Part shown: positions 1 to 12,757 of the stretch, in pieces
Layout of the letters: each line of letters opens with the position of its first letter
Position numbering within the stretch: position 1 is the first letter of the stretch
Assembly (NCBI GenBank): GCA_037013685.1
Contig: CM072884.1
Location: 4,278,001 to 4,342,000, forward strand
From: Acridotheres tristis
Lineage: Eukaryota; Chordata; Aves; Passeriformes; Sturnidae
Reading direction: 5' to 3'
Length of the DNA stretch: 64,000 nt
Notes under the pieces: model-generated
The model's input: only the letters and a program-made list of their open reading frames with translations
Told to the model about the DNA's origin: nothing
Database searches by the model: none
Program-made: the position numbers and the translations under genes

Positions 1-1347
1 AAAAGAAAAGAATCAGTATTGCCAGGATTTGAAAGGAAATTTACACCCAGCAGAACAGCAAGTGATTAGCCAGATGAATGTGAAGCAGGAATGCTGGCTA
101 TGGCTACTGAACAAACTGATAACGCCCCAGCTGCTTCACATTAGCATGAATCCCTGCCATATTCCATCATTTCCATTATGCCCTAAGATATAAGTAAAGA
201 ACATGAGCTCCATTTGTTTCTCTCCAAGTCTCCCCATCTGCCTTTTTTTTTTTTAATAGAATGGAGTTGGCAACTTTACATCCCTTCCCTTTCCCAAACA
301 CGCATTATCTCTGTGGAACAGGTGGCAGCAGTCTCTCCTTTACATGTAAATGAATCTTGATGCCCATATTTACTACAACTCATATCTGCATAGGCCTGGA
401 GTTTTGAATGTTTCACTACAGCAGACAATAATGAATTAAAACAAACCAGTGTTTCTGAGAATACAAAAAAATAATAAGATATGCCAGGTTTTAACAACAC
501 AGCGAAACAGTCTCACTTCTAAAACTTTCAATGCTTAACTGAAAACTAAATAGGATGTTTATTTACGTACTAACATAGGAGAAGATTTAACAGTTGAGCC
601 TGAGATTAAGCAGTCATTTCATGCAAGTGTAGGGATGATCTAACCTAACACTTCAAATCATAAATACATTGTTGGAGCAACTGCCCTAAGCTTATTAGCA
701 CTCTAACTCTTATATTGCGCAGCTGATTATGTGAAAGCAAATTCTTTAACCAGCCCATTCACAAAACTTGCTCGTTTTTAAAATGACTGAAAGCCTTACA
801 ACAATTCAGAAACACCAGAAAGTCTAAAAGAACAATTATTCCATATTTACTCCCAAATCTTTTCAATTATAGCCCCCTCAAAATCAGTAGGTTAAAATGA
901 AAGGGTTCAATAGGCTTAAGGAAATTACTAATAGAGTTACTTAAAAAGAAATGTGTTTGAAAAGAGCAAAAATTAATGGTTCCCATAATTTTTGTTCTTC
1001 ACTCAGCTGTAAGATTGTCTTGTTCTCCCATGCCTCGTTTTAATCTTGAAAAAAAATTAAAACTCCTCTTTATATCAGTGTCTGTCTCATTTATAACTGT
1101 TATAAGACAACAGGTTTTAATTTCATTGCAGAGTCAAAAGGGATACTAAGAACAGAGAGAAAGAATTGTCTTTGTTGTTTGGAAGCAAACACTTAGCGAC
1201 AAACCCCAAATATTAGAGTATGCTTATTTTTCTAGGAAAGTATTTTCTGTTGCCATTTCCACTGAAGTTCCTGCCTAGGTTAAAGGAAGTTGCAGTGCCC
1301 CTCGGTGACAGCTGCGTGGGACTGCAGCATCCCAGGGTAACTCTTAC
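1..1347 (-). other. POU2F1: POU2F1 intron 5 (partial)
   Basis: This is the 5' part of the intron that follows coding exon 5 on the minus strand. It begins with a good donor (GTAAGAG on the minus strand, 1347-1341). I looked for the next glutamine-rich exon, which in the family begins LTLTPAQQQ, and did not find it, so it lies beyond coordinate 1. The open frames called here on either strand match no family I know. The only low-complexity sequence is short A/T runs. Confidence 0.85.
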
Positions 1348-1467
1348 CCCAGTGATCTGTCCTCCGGCCAGCATGAGCTGGGTCTGGGGTATGGCCGCCT
1401 GCACTGAAGGCTGCTGGGAAGGCTGGCTTGGCTGCTGAGAGTCCCCAGATTCTTCATTAGATTTAGA
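1348..1467 (-). CDS. POU2F1: POU2F1 (Oct-1) coding exon 5, start of glutamine-rich region
   Basis: This 120-nt exon encodes exactly 40 codons in phase 0, beginning [20 protein letters not shown] and ending [10 protein letters not shown]. That matches the N-terminal glutamine- and serine-rich activation segment of Oct-1, the octamer-binding POU-domain transcription factor that acts in the nucleus. On the minus strand the acceptor is GACTAG just before TCTAAATC, and the donor is GGG followed by GTAAGAG. The pyrimidine tract before the acceptor is a run of T (an A run on the plus strand, about 1473-1481). Upstream exon 4 also ends in phase 0, so the frame is continuous. No DNA-binding residues are here, because both POU subdomains are encoded further downstream, outside the window. 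Identification is from recall of the vertebrate protein, and conservation looks essentially complete. Confidence 0.97.
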
Positions 1468-3101
1468 CTAGTCAAAAAAAAATACAACTCTTTATAGTGT
1501 AAAACAGATGTTAATGTATAACGTTGCTATCTCAACACCGCACAATAAAAATCTTTCATCTGCATACAAAAAGCCCTTGGGTTTATTTTAAGAGTGTGTT
1601 TAAGCAATGGCTCTGTGTGCCCACCATCTCAGCTACGATTGCTCAAACATGTCTGTAGGTAATGCAGTTTAAACAAAACAAAGAGACTCTCTGGTCTCCT
1701 CTAACTCTCTGACATTATTTTCAGGTCTCACTTCATTTTACGCCATGCAACTGAAGCTGACGCTGCCTTTCACCATGAAGAAAGAGAAGGTTGTTAAAAT
1801 TATTCATTGCCTAAAATCCTGAACAATGGAACAAGAGAAAGGAGATTGCGTTTCCATTTTCTGTATCTCCATCCTGTACCACTAAGTCATCATACTGTTG
1901 GCTTACACAGAACCTTTTTGAAAAATCCTTACAGGTTTCTTTACCTACAGCAAAATATGTAATATATACAGTGCTTTTAAATACTCAAACCATTTATTTA
2001 ATTGAATACTGCTTTATTTTAAAAGATTCAAGTTTGTTTTAATTTATTTCTGTGGTTTGGTTGTTTGTTTTTTTAAACGGAAGAAATTGTGAAGACATGA
2101 GGGAAGAAATGCAAGTGCATGAAGAGAGGGAGAGAGTTTTATGATAATTAAAACTGGTTATGCAGAACATTACAATTCTGCATAGATTTGCATATTTTCC
2201 ACCACCTGTTTTGGGGACTGCAGAGCGGGCTAATTAACATAAAGGCTCTGATTAATTCTGCCAGTCATTGAGCGATAATTACAGTGCAGGACTGTAAACA
2301 TTCTGCACTGGAGATACAGCCTGTTTGCCAACATCTCTCTCAGGGATGGAAGTTTACCATGGCAACCAAGGCAATTTTCTGCCTCCTTCCTCTTAGAAAG
2401 GAAGGTCACTATACCTCCTCTTCTTTCCAAATTGTTATTATGTATAAGTGGGTCCACATTCTATTGCATTTCATGTAACGCACTACCTACATTCTTTAAT
2501 AACAAGCAATACTGAAACCAGTTTTCAATAAAGCTGCATCCCTTGCCCCTTAATATAGTACAGAGAGGAAGTAGAATGTTAACAGATAAACTGAAGTGCT
2601 CAGCATCATAGGAAAGTTTGAAAGCTTTGTTGTCTCACGTACATTATTAAACAACAATTACTCTGACTCTGAAATCACTCTGTAATTTACACAAGCAGTC
2701 TAAACTAGCCACATTATATTGTTAATGCTACATTATATTCCTATATTCAGTTACCAGAAGCAAGGACAAATTGCAAAGTAATACTCACTATGTGTTTAAT
2801 GCAAGTTAATAAACAGAAGAACATGAAATATTCCTGGAGTTTTAAGGTTTTTATGATATCACACCTGACTAAAATTCAGCATTAAGTTATGGTCACTCCA
2901 TGTTTTAAACAACTCCAGAGCCTGAATGCTTACAAATCCTGAACCTGATTTACAGTTGCAAAAGTATTATTCCTTCATACCTATCACTTACAAAACCAGT
3001 CAGACTGAAAAAACCTGAGCTGTTTGTATCACAGGTTAAGAACTATCTCTACTGATGCTGTTTGGGATGAGAGGAGGATGAGCAGCAGTAACTGTCTTTA
3101 C
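1468..3101 (-). other. POU2F1: POU2F1 intron 4
   Basis: This 1.6-kb intron lies between coding exons 4 and 5, with donor GTAAAGACAG on the minus strand beside exon 4 and an acceptor ending TAG beside exon 5. It contains no recognisable gene. A block at about 2160-2370 looks like a conserved regulatory element and is listed separately. The rest is ordinary AT-rich intron. Confidence 0.9.
2160..2370. promoter_or_regulatory. Candidate intronic regulatory element
   Basis: The block packs several transcription-factor-like motifs into 210 bases. These are a perfect octamer ATTTGCAT (2186-2193), homeodomain-type TAATTAA and GATTAATT cores around 2231-2258, GATAATTA near 2274, and an X-box-like site TTTACCATGGCAAC (2353-2366) one base from the RFX consensus. 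The density is unlike the surrounding intron and resembles a conserved non-coding element. Function is inferred, since conservation could not be tested here. Confidence 0.4.
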
Positions 3102-3155
3102 CTGTACATTTAAGGACTGAGCAGCAGCCTGTAAACTTGTTCCAGCGAGCTGGAC
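3102..3155 (-). CDS. POU2F1: POU2F1 (Oct-1) coding exon 4
   Basis: This 54-nt exon encodes 18 residues, VQLAGTSLQAAAQSLNVQ, matching the Oct-1 N-terminal region between the HLHQ and SKSNEE segments. It has an acceptor ending GTTGTAG and a donor CAG|GTAAAG on the minus strand. It starts and ends in phase 0, so skipping it would keep the frame. That makes it a natural cassette for alternative splicing, which is known for this gene. The alanine/glutamine-rich composition belongs to the flexible activation region, with no folded domain. Confidence 0.96.
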
Positions 3156-6011
3156 CTACAACAGTGCAAAAATGGAAATGAAATAATGTAGAATCCACAG
3201 AAAACTAATAATGTAAAAAGAACAATCTCCCCACCCGCAGCCCAACAAAAACTCCCCGGAGAACAGTGCATGCCCTTCTAACACCTGAATCAGTGGAGTA
3301 GGGGTTGTACTCCAGGCTGAAGCAGGTCTGTAAGACTCTTTCATGATGCTGTTTTATCTATCTACCTCTTACTGAAGGTATCCCTGCCTAAGGATGTAGA
3401 TACTACTATGGATGGAGTTGAAACAGAGCGTATTGGAGAGGAAAGGCCAACAAGTCCTATTCCTGTTGGAAAAATCCAGGCTTCAGAGCAGCACATGAAG
3501 CTCTACTCATCATCATCCCAGTCCCATTTCAGAATGGGTCTTACCCCAACACTGCACTCACCAGCTTTCTGATGAGAGCAAGCACGTGCACAGCACAGGA
3601 TCCAGAGCATAACCACTCTCCCTCAAATTAACCCATCCAAGCACATTTGCAGCCCTCAGCCACTGACAAGAAGATCTCAACACAGAGGACCAGAGACACT
3701 TTACAAAGGCTGTATTGATTCAGGTATACTTAAAACTTGAATTCAATGTTTCTAATTAACAGGCCCAAAGAAGGTCTTATGGGTGAGCAGCAAGGAAAAA
3801 TGGATGCTTCAGAAAGTGAGATTTTTTGAGTGCTTTTTTGTCTCTAATAAGGATTTCCTCTGTACAAAAAATGTTATATTTTCATTTGCTGAAGTCCATT
3901 TGAATCAGTCTTGCCATGTTTCTATCAGCACCCCTAGTTATAAAGAAGGAAGGCTCTGCAATTAATTACCAACACTTTCAAAGGTCAGAGTAACAGCCTG
4001 CAGAGAATTCCATCTCTGGCCATGTTTGAAGACCACTGCTCATTTGAAACCCAGGTGACATGTAAGGATACAATAAAGCAAAGCAAAATGTAGCACTTCT
4101 GCCTCAAGATGGAAGACCTCTATATGGTCCCCACATAAAAAGTCCACATATTTTCAAGCACAGGAAAAGCTGCAGTACATGAAATTAATAACTGAATATT
4201 TTGAGCAGTCAACCTTGGAAAAGTCAGCTTGGAAATATTTCCTACTGGCTTAGATGAAGGTACTAGACATACTAAGTATGATCTACATCTAAGCAAACAC
4301 TCCCAGAAAAGCCCCTCCTCATCAGAAGCAAGACAGTTTGACACAGTTGATGTAATCTGTGCTTTTACCATGGATTAACAGCAGAGAATAGCCTAAACAA
4401 CACCACTCTGCCATCCAGATTATATATTCAAAATAATACTTAAAAATCACACAAACACCACATAAAAGACTTCAAATGTATATTGCTCAGGCACAGCCAG
4501 CAGATTCCAGAACATCTCTGTGAATGCAATTTGAACATCCCTTTCACCACACAGCCAACATTTCCAAATTAGAAATTAAACTATCTGAATGCTGCCTAGA
4601 GCCCAGTATTTTGCATTAGTCTAGAGCAAAGCACTGTGTGTTAAGGTTGAATAACACCCCACTAACAGCAGCCTCACTAGCAGAGGACAGTTTGACAATA
4701 GATTCCCACACACCTGCAGGTGAATAAAAGAATACCTGAGATTTTCCTTTGAACCAGTTTCAAGAAATGAATCACACTTTATCAAACATGAAGTTATAAA
4801 GATCCTGACAACTGTTTAAATAAATAAATTTCCAAAGCAGCATAAAGCACTGTGCAAAACCCAATTACTGTCCTGGGTCAATCCATATAACAAAACGAAG
4901 ACTAAAACAAACACACAGAATTCTGCAGAACAGCTGTATCGGTTTCCATGTTAAACACACACTGGTAAGCCATAAAAACTAGTCAGCTTCTCTCCACATA
5001 AAGGCAGCCTACAACAGGCTATTGGTTCAGCAAATTCAAACAGTGGCACTCCCTAGGTCCTATATAAACCAATCTGCTAGGAAAATTGCAATTATGTGAC
5101 AAGACGTGTGGAATGTTCCATACAATAAAACGGCAGTTCAGAGCTCTTAAAAGAGGGCATAAAAGCTTCAGTACTTCAATTATACCACAATAACTGTGCA
5201 ACCTCAGACCTCAAACATTCAAGGTCATCCAATTAGGTACAGTATTCTAAAGTTTAACTTGGTGCAGAGGAAGGGAACGAAATTAGGACATTTGTTTTCA
5301 TACATCAAGTGCGAACAGATAAAAAAACTACAAAAAAATGCCCCTTATACTTCTCTTCACCTAGGGATGCCCCATTTTGCTTCAGCCTGCATCTGAAGTT
5401 CAGCTTTGATTCCCTAAACACAGCAGCAGCAGAACAGAGGGATAGTATTAGAAGTCTGAATATCATCTGACAAACAGGTCACTGAAATAACTTTTTTGTA
5501 AAAAAAGAAAACCTCACAAGCCATATATGCTTAGTAAGTACAATCAACTTTCTTTGTAAGAGTGAAATATTTTTAACTAGATAATGACAGTTTTGGAACC
5601 TTGGCAGCCATTGGGTCAATACAAACCTCTCCTAAAAAATTCAAATTTTGTCTTGCCTTTCAAAGTGGTATCTCTATTAAGGTTAAAACAACCAGAAAAC
5701 AAACAAACAAAAAACCTACTCAAAAACACACCATGACATTTAGGTATTCTCAAGTCATCAAAAATGTGATTTTTAGTCCTCCCAAAGAGGTCTCACCCTA
5801 TCTTGACATGTTCTGCAGCCTAATGCAATGAAGTGAGTGCCACAATTAGGACTTTTTCCCATCCACACTCTTTAACCACATGGTGCACCCATATTTATGT
5901 TCTAATAAATGACTCCACATCCTTCACAGAAAGAGAGAACATGAAACACACCAGGGCAGTTGTGTTCACAGCTGCCTGAGTCTCCTCTGTTTGAAATGTC
6001 TCTTCTCTTAC
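3156..6011 (-). other. POU2F1: POU2F1 intron 3
   Basis: This 2.9-kb intron between coding exons 3 and 4 has donor GTAAGAGAAG beside exon 3. I see no gene or identifiable transposon in it. A short CAAA-type run at about 5697-5714 is the only simple repeat of note. Confidence 0.9.
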
Positions 6012-6112
6012 CTGATGAAGGTGCCCAAGGAAGGCCTGGGCCTGGGCTGTAGAGATTGCTCCTCCGACAGGCACAGGCTGCTTTTGAAAGTCCAGGCCAT
6101 TTGTTTGCGTGC
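6012..6112 (-). CDS. POU2F1: POU2F1 (Oct-1) coding exon 3
   Basis: This 101-nt exon completes the glycine codon split with exon 2 and encodes [20 protein letters not shown] followed by [13 protein letters not shown], the conserved N-terminal stretch of Oct-1. Acceptor TTCTCCAG and donor CAG|GTAAGAG are both close to consensus. It enters with two bases (phase 1) and leaves in phase 0, consistent with exons 2 and 4. The peptide precedes the glutamine-rich activation domain, and no catalytic or DNA-binding residues are expected in it. Confidence 0.97.
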
Positions 6113-6362
6113 CTGGAGAAAGAAAGATATAGAAAATTATTAATTCCTACTTTTAGTAAATGGAATAAGAATTAACACTCCAACTTTCCTGCTATTCTCT
6201 CAACATTACATAGTAAAAAAACACTCTGAGAGTAACAAGAACTGTGTTTTTTTATTGAAAGTGAGGTGGGAAGCAGAGTTGAGGTTTCAGTAATAGAGCA
6301 TCTGTCAGCTGAATAAAATCAACATCATATTTTCTTTGGTTTCCATCACCTATTCCGTGTAC

Positions 6363-6492
6363 CCTGAAGATATTTAAAAGATGTACAGATGTGGCACTTA
6401 GGGACATGGTTTAATGGAGGACTTGCAGCATTAACAGTTGGGCTTGATGATCTTAAAGGTCTTCTCCAATCTAAATAATTCTATGACCTGTG
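6363..6492 (+). mobile_element. CR1 LINE 3'-end fragment
   Basis: The sequence follows the CR1 3' end in order: a TATTTAAAAGA block, GATGTGGCACTTAGGGACATG, then a TTGGGCTTGATGATCTTAAA-like block, and finally the tail ATAATTCTATGACC. The copy is severely 5'-truncated, as is usual for CR1, and lies in the plus orientation, antisense to POU2F1. The tail has degenerated from the ATTCTATG repeat, suggesting an old copy. Confidence 0.85.
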
Positions 6493-9400
6493 TTTCTATG
6501 CACACTCCTATCACTCTCTACATGGTTTGAGAACTAAATGGGTGTTTGCTGCTATGATTAAACTGTATTTCCATTCTCCATGCACCCTCTATCCAGTAGC
6601 AGAAGACTAACTTCATGTTCAGAAAGTGCCAATAGCAAGGTTTGTATAAAAGCCACCTTTCCCTAAAGACAGGCAAAAAACCACTCGATGAAAACAGAAA
6701 TCCTGTGTATACACAGCAGTTATGGGCCACAGTTTCAACCTTTCCAGAAATGACTCCTCTACATTTCTGTTAAAGTTTGTTCAGAGGTCCTGTTAAATAA
6801 GAGAACTGCCTGGGCTTGCTTCTGCTTTCATTTACTCTCATACAACTAAAACTTGGTTATTTTCTTACATTTTTGCAGTCTTTTCCTAAACTGCTAGGAA
6901 GACATGAAAATCCCCCAAATATCACAAAATAATCTGGGTGTGAGAAGAAAAAGGTAAAGAAAATAACAAGTGCTTTTTTGTTTTGTTACTACCCACAGTG
7001 GCTAATAACAGCAAGGGAGACTAAGTGTGTTGGGATGCAGGGAATTTCTAGAATAGATGATGCAATCTTTAAAATTGCGTGACTGAAATGAAGCAAAACC
7101 AGCTTTAGACTTGCGTGTTTACTCGTCATGACAATCAGATTTTGTTCAGTGCCTATGGGCAGGTGTGCATAGGAACTCCTACTTCAAAATTCTTTCCATC
7201 ATCTACATTCTTTTCCATAAAAACCCAGGTTATCTACTGAGCAAAAGAGTCACAGTTGTTGAACAACAACAGGTGGTAGCTATTCCTTGGAAACATCTGC
7301 AAAAGCAAGCAGGCATAAAATGTGATTAGTAAAATACACTGTCCAATATATTAGACTGCTATTTTGACCTACAAACAGCTTACACAGGTAACATTTCCAA
7401 AGAGTGAGCCACTGTTCAATTAAATACACACATAAAATCATATCAAGCTTTCTACCACCTAAAGTGGCCTTTGGATGCATCTTTGGTGGGGGTTCTGTGT
7501 GAGAAGATTTGGCCGACTCCCAAGTTTTCAATTCTATGCTTTGGGTCAAGGTTTACAAACTTAAGAGACATACACACAGCCAAAGATCCATAGATGTCTT
7601 AAAAATACTCCAGTTTTAAACTGCAACAAATTATTTTGCTTAATTAGTCTAAAATTCCAATTCAGAGTGACTATAGGGACTCTCACTGGTCTGAATTGCT
7701 CTTGAAGGAATGCAACTCGGTTGCCTTTCTCCAAAGAATGGTATATAAGAAGGTCTGCTGGAAAGATCCAGAAGAACCTCATCTATCTTCATTTTTTTCC
7801 AGTAAACTTCAGAATTCTCTCCATGCAGAAATACAAGGAGAATGAAAAAGTGGTTGAGTAAATATATAAATGTAATTCCTGACAAATAGCTACCCAAAGT
7901 CTAAGGAAACAACTTACCACCTTCTCATTTAAGCAAAGGTTTTGAATTACTTTTCAATGGTCAGGGAGTAAAAAAAATACAGATAAGAAAACCCACTGGA
8001 GGGCAAATACTCCTCATTCCAATAGGAAACTTGTGGGGGTTAAAAAAAATTATCTGTTTCTGAGAGAACCAGCTGCAGGCCTCACTTTAGGTAGATAGGT
8101 GAAGTTGTTCTACTTAACTATATTCCAAAAAGAGCCTCAAAAGATCATAATACCATATTAAAAGAGCACAAGTGTGCAAAAGAAATGCTCCAGTCAGCAG
8201 TTCTGCTGACTCTTAATATGGAAATCTGAAACAAGCCTCCTAGGTGATAGTTTAGAACAAAGCAAGCTCCAAGACTGAGCTTAAAATCTTCATGGCTCCC
8301 AACAAGCAACTCAGGCACTCAGAGAAAACAACATTTTCTTTAAATTCAGTCTTGAAAGACATCAACTCCCTCTCCCCAGGCCTCCCAAAACCAAACTCAG
8401 GGTGAAAAAATCCACATCGCATCTGTTTACTCTCTAGTCTACTGCTTGCATCTTAAACTTTCTTTGGTGTTTGGAAGCACAGTGCCTCTTCCCCTCTGGA
8501 TGCAGTCTTAATTTTGGAAGGAATGCTACCCTGGCTGCTTGCATTTATCACAGGATGCCTATGCCTTTTGAAGAAGAGCAAGGAAAATGAAGTGAGTCCA
8601 GCATATGGGAGGCCTTGCTTTTAAGGTGCTAAGAAGGATGTGGCACCACTCCCATGGAATCCAAGAAATCTGATGAGGAGCTGGAAAATGGAGCTGTCAG
8701 AAGCAGAAGGTCAGCACATTTTAAGGACACAAAAGGACTAGAATATCACTTTAGCTCAAGGTAAGTGTTAAATACAAAACCCTGTCATGATGAATAGATG
8801 TGGCAGATACAATCACATGTATCATGATTTTAACAATCCAGGGTATTAATGTATTTTCCATCTTCATCCCAACTTCCATAACTGCTAGAGCACGTCAACA
8901 CCAAAAACAGCCCCAAAAGAGTGGGAACTCTCCATGTCCCATCTCTCCTTTCTTCTTGGTTCCAGCCCCATCCTCCCTGTCCTGCCACTTCTGGTAATTC
9001 ACCAGCAGTTTGTTTTGGTTTGGGTGCTTCGTCCCCAGCAAGCAATGGGATGAAATTTCACCCTTACAGTCAAGGTACAATGTTGCCCAAGCATGTTTAA
9101 ATTCTGGCATAAATTCAGCTGTGTGCTCAGCGATGGAGACTAATACAGTGCTACTCCAGGGAAAGGAACAGAACAGTAGACACTGAACATGGATTATTTT
9201 ATGGCATTTTGGAATTGTACCTGCAGAGGGTAAAGGCATGACAAAGCAGGCAAGGTAACATTGCATCTGCAGTCAGGAGAACAACTTACTCTCAAAATTC
9301 CAGATTATAATTATCAGATTTCAGCCTGATTTTGCAAACTGCATTAGAAAGGAAGAGGAATGAGGAGCTCCAGATCAGGGGAGATGTGCAGTAAGGTGCA

Positions 9401-11259
9401 AGAAAGGAACTCAGGAAGGGAAGGTAGCCAAGGAGAAGGAAGATTTCAAAACCAAGAGACATCTCCCAGCACCACCACATTTTCCCTGGTCACTCTCTCC
9501 CCCCTCTGCTAAAAGACAGAGACACCCCCAATATTAAGAAATTGTAGTTTCCCCATCCACATTCCCTACTAACAAGTTCACCATTGATAATTGCCTGATT
9601 TTAGCAGTTGAAGAATAGTTCATGGTCTCTCTCCTACTGAATTCCTTCTTATGGAAACTGGAAAATCAATCTTTGGAAATGAAGCAATGCAAACAAGTAT
9701 CCTTAGAATCCTTCCAAATACCATCCTTACAATAACTATTATTTTGCTGCTATGTCAACAAATGTCATAATAGTACAGTTTCCATAATCATTATAACCTT
9801 GGCTTTCACAGTTCTGTATTCACATAGCTCTTACAAGAGAAGATGCATTAAACAAACAAAAAGGTTGAGATGTTTTGGAAAATTTTACACTGCCTATAAA
9901 AAGGAGATCAAAAGGGCTCTCCATTTAATTTATTTTTCTTACTTCTCCTTTCTCTAGCATATACTATGTAGACTGTCAGTCCACAACTGAAGCCTGGAAA
10001 AGATTTCTCTAACTCTGCAACACTGATGATCAGTTGGTCAATACATGTTCTTAATAAAACAGCCATCCAACACCTCCTGTACTCATGTGTTTTGGTTGTT
10101 GTTTTTAACTGGTCTGAAATATGGGTTGATTTTTCAGATGCTTAAAAGGGAAGTCCAGTTAGCACAAAAAATATAAAGCCATAACATATTTCAGGGGCTG
10201 TATTGTGACCAATATATTTAGGGGACTTTATGATGTTTCCTCGTAATAAACATAAAAATAAAAAACCCAAGTTTGTTAACTTTCATGGAACATAGCAGAT
10301 AGCTCAGAGAACTACTGATGTTTGTCATCTTTAACCAGTGATAACTGTTGGTTTTTTTTTTTCCTGAGAACACCAGCTCTGCCAAATGTAAATTCACTCT
10401 CCACAGTAATTTCTCTTAACATTTTCAAGTGGCATTATCTCACTCCAGTTTAAAACAGGAATGACCCAAACAAGCATCCACTGAAGTTTAAAAGATAGAC
10501 AATTAGTGTTTACACAGCAGACTCAAGTGATTTACAAATGTCACTGGAAAGCAGACAGTTGGAGAAAGTTACAAAAATAAGAACTCTGAGTGTTTATAAA
10601 AATCATCATCACGCATTATCTGGGGAGCACAGGCACTGACAGAAAATCAATGGCACTTCCAGTTCCTCAGCATTCGAGCTGAAAGCTGACTTCTTTTCAC
10701 TCAAGTATGCACTGAGCCCAGAACCATAATCTAAGTACCCCAATCAGAAGCCTAAAATTACATTCTGTGAGTATTCCTTTCAGAGCCTAACATCTGCCAA
10801 GTTGACTAATACAACCAATGCTTGAGCTCCCAAAGAACATCACAAATGCCATCAATCACTATCTCCAGTGGTTTAGGAGCACTACATTTTAAAACAAAGC
10901 AATGACTGCAGAACAGAGAGTCTTCAAAAATTCTGGATTACTTTAGTTCATATAATTTAAAAATCAGGATACAAAACTGGAAGGAAAGACTGGAAACATT
11001 TAAACTAAAGAAGCAATATTCGAAAAGTTTTAAACCAGTCAAACGTTTGTAATAACTAGCTTTAATGTTAGAGTACTAAAAAATAGTCATTGTATCCCCT
11101 TTTAACATGAAAGGACCTACATGCAGTTTACTATCCATTCATTTTATGTCATGACCCCCACCTTCACAATGATCAAATATTTGCCTAAGAGAGCTGAGCT
11201 CTGCTGAAACAGATGCAATGCTCCTGTGATAACTGACTGATTACCTTTGAATAAAACAA

Positions 11260-11302
11260 ATATAATATATATAAATAATATATTATATATAATATATATA
11301 AA
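11260..11302. repeat. AT-rich palindromic simple repeat
   Basis: This is a run of alternating A and T with internal mirror symmetry (ATATATAA...TTATATAT units) inside intron 2. It could extrude a cruciform but is most simply a decayed TA microsatellite. Confidence 0.75.
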
Positions 11303-12691
11303 ACAAATCCACCTCCAGCTGAGGTGGAACTGCTAAAGTTGCACTGAGAGAAGTGCACTCTGGAGAAAGCACATGCAGGGAACTGTGGTCACACAGGGGA
11401 GGAAATCTGAATTTTCTCAGAAGTTTACACACATCCTCCAGCTACAAGGAGTCCACAGGGATATTTACAACCATTGTTCCCCTGATGCTGTTTATGATCA
11501 TGAAATATTTATGGCCCATATGTTTTAGAAATAATATTTTATATAATCTTAAACCATTAAATACATAATAGAACACTTCTGTGCAGAAAAAGAATTGATA
11601 CCTCTCCCATTAAAAATACAATGACAATTATAGAACCTGAGATGCCAGCAACAAAACATACATTAATAAGCAGGCAGAGTTCCTTTTGACTGCACCCATA
11701 TATTGGCAAAAAAAATCCAGCCTCTCAGATAAACAAAATTTAATAGTGTTAATTTCATCACAACTCCAGAGTTTAAAATAAAACTCTTATTATCGAACCG
11801 TGAAGAGGAAAACTTGTTTTCCTCATAACAAGGTAACCAGACTTCCCTCAAAGCAACAAGTTCTCTCTCATCAGAATGTTCTCACCCCAAACACTATTCT
11901 GAGCAGAGAAAAGATTCTGAGCTAGGATAAACTACTCACTTTCCATTCAGAACTGTCATTTCTCTTGCTTTCAGAATGAGCATTATATTACCTCCAGAAA
12001 GGAATTCAAGCATGAGATAACATGATTAAGTTATAGTGGCTCAACAAGCTTCTTCAATGGCTTAGAATTTGGTCACATCTTAAAAGCATGCCAAAAGGCA
12101 GACTGGCCCTGACACAACATCTGTTCTTCCCCACCAAATTTCAAGGTTCTGTTCTAATACACTAAGAAACTACAGAAAAGCTGGCTAACTTTTTTTTCAT
12201 TTTGATATATTATGCTTTCTCCATTTGACTTGTTCTTGAGAACTGTTGTGACAGCTTGAATGAAATCTAAAATGGAAACAAGATCAGGCAGTGGCTCACA
12301 TCTGCCAGGGAAAATTTCAACCCAAAAATAAACTATGAGGTTAAAAGTGCCAAAGGTATGCTCTGCCAGGAAAAAATGAGACTATTTATGCAGAGCTAGT
12401 GCCACCAGAGCTTCTGTAGTATCAGAAACGTTACAGATAGAAAAAGTGGGGAAGGGAAACCTTATATAAAAAGTGTGGATGGTGCTCCAATAAAGTAGGT
12501 ATGAATAAAGCCCTGTATGCAGTAAGGTTAATGACAGAAGTATTCCCAGTTTTCTAATATCAAAAGGTGTAGGTTTTTATTTGTTTGGCTTTGTGGGTTT
12601 TTAAAATCCCACTAAATGGGTGAAGAAGTTTTGCTTTTAATATCCATTCAATTCCACCAGAAAATATCTGCACCAATTGATCATTTCTTAC

Positions 12692-12757
12692 CTGTGTTCC
12701 CGTCCCCACTCTCCATCGATGGTTTACTGGTTTCTGACGGATTGTTCATTCTTGAGT
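12692..12757 (-). CDS. POU2F1: POU2F1 (Oct-1) coding exon 2, common exon with MNN start
   Basis: This 66-nt exon encodes (D)SR followed by MNNPSETSKPSMESGDGNT and the first base of the next glycine. It begins with AC, completing an aspartate codon whose first G comes from an upstream first exon, so every in-frame first exon must end in phase 1. The internal ATG (12749-12747), with A at -3, is the start of the classical Oct-1 form when the first exon is non-coding. The acceptor is TTTTGATGCAG and the donor is ACAG|GTAAGAA. It is shared by the 1U- and 1L-initiated isoforms described in mammals. Confidence 0.97.

Larger units (their letters stand above)
6113..12691 (-). other. POU2F1: POU2F1 intron 2
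   Basis: This 6.6-kb intron lies between exon 2 and exon 3. It contains one CR1 3' fragment (6363-6492) and an AT palindromic tract (about 11260-11302). Otherwise it is featureless AT-rich sequence. The longest open frames, such as the one on the minus strand at 8895-9266, show no recognisable protein and are taken as chance. Confidence 0.9.
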
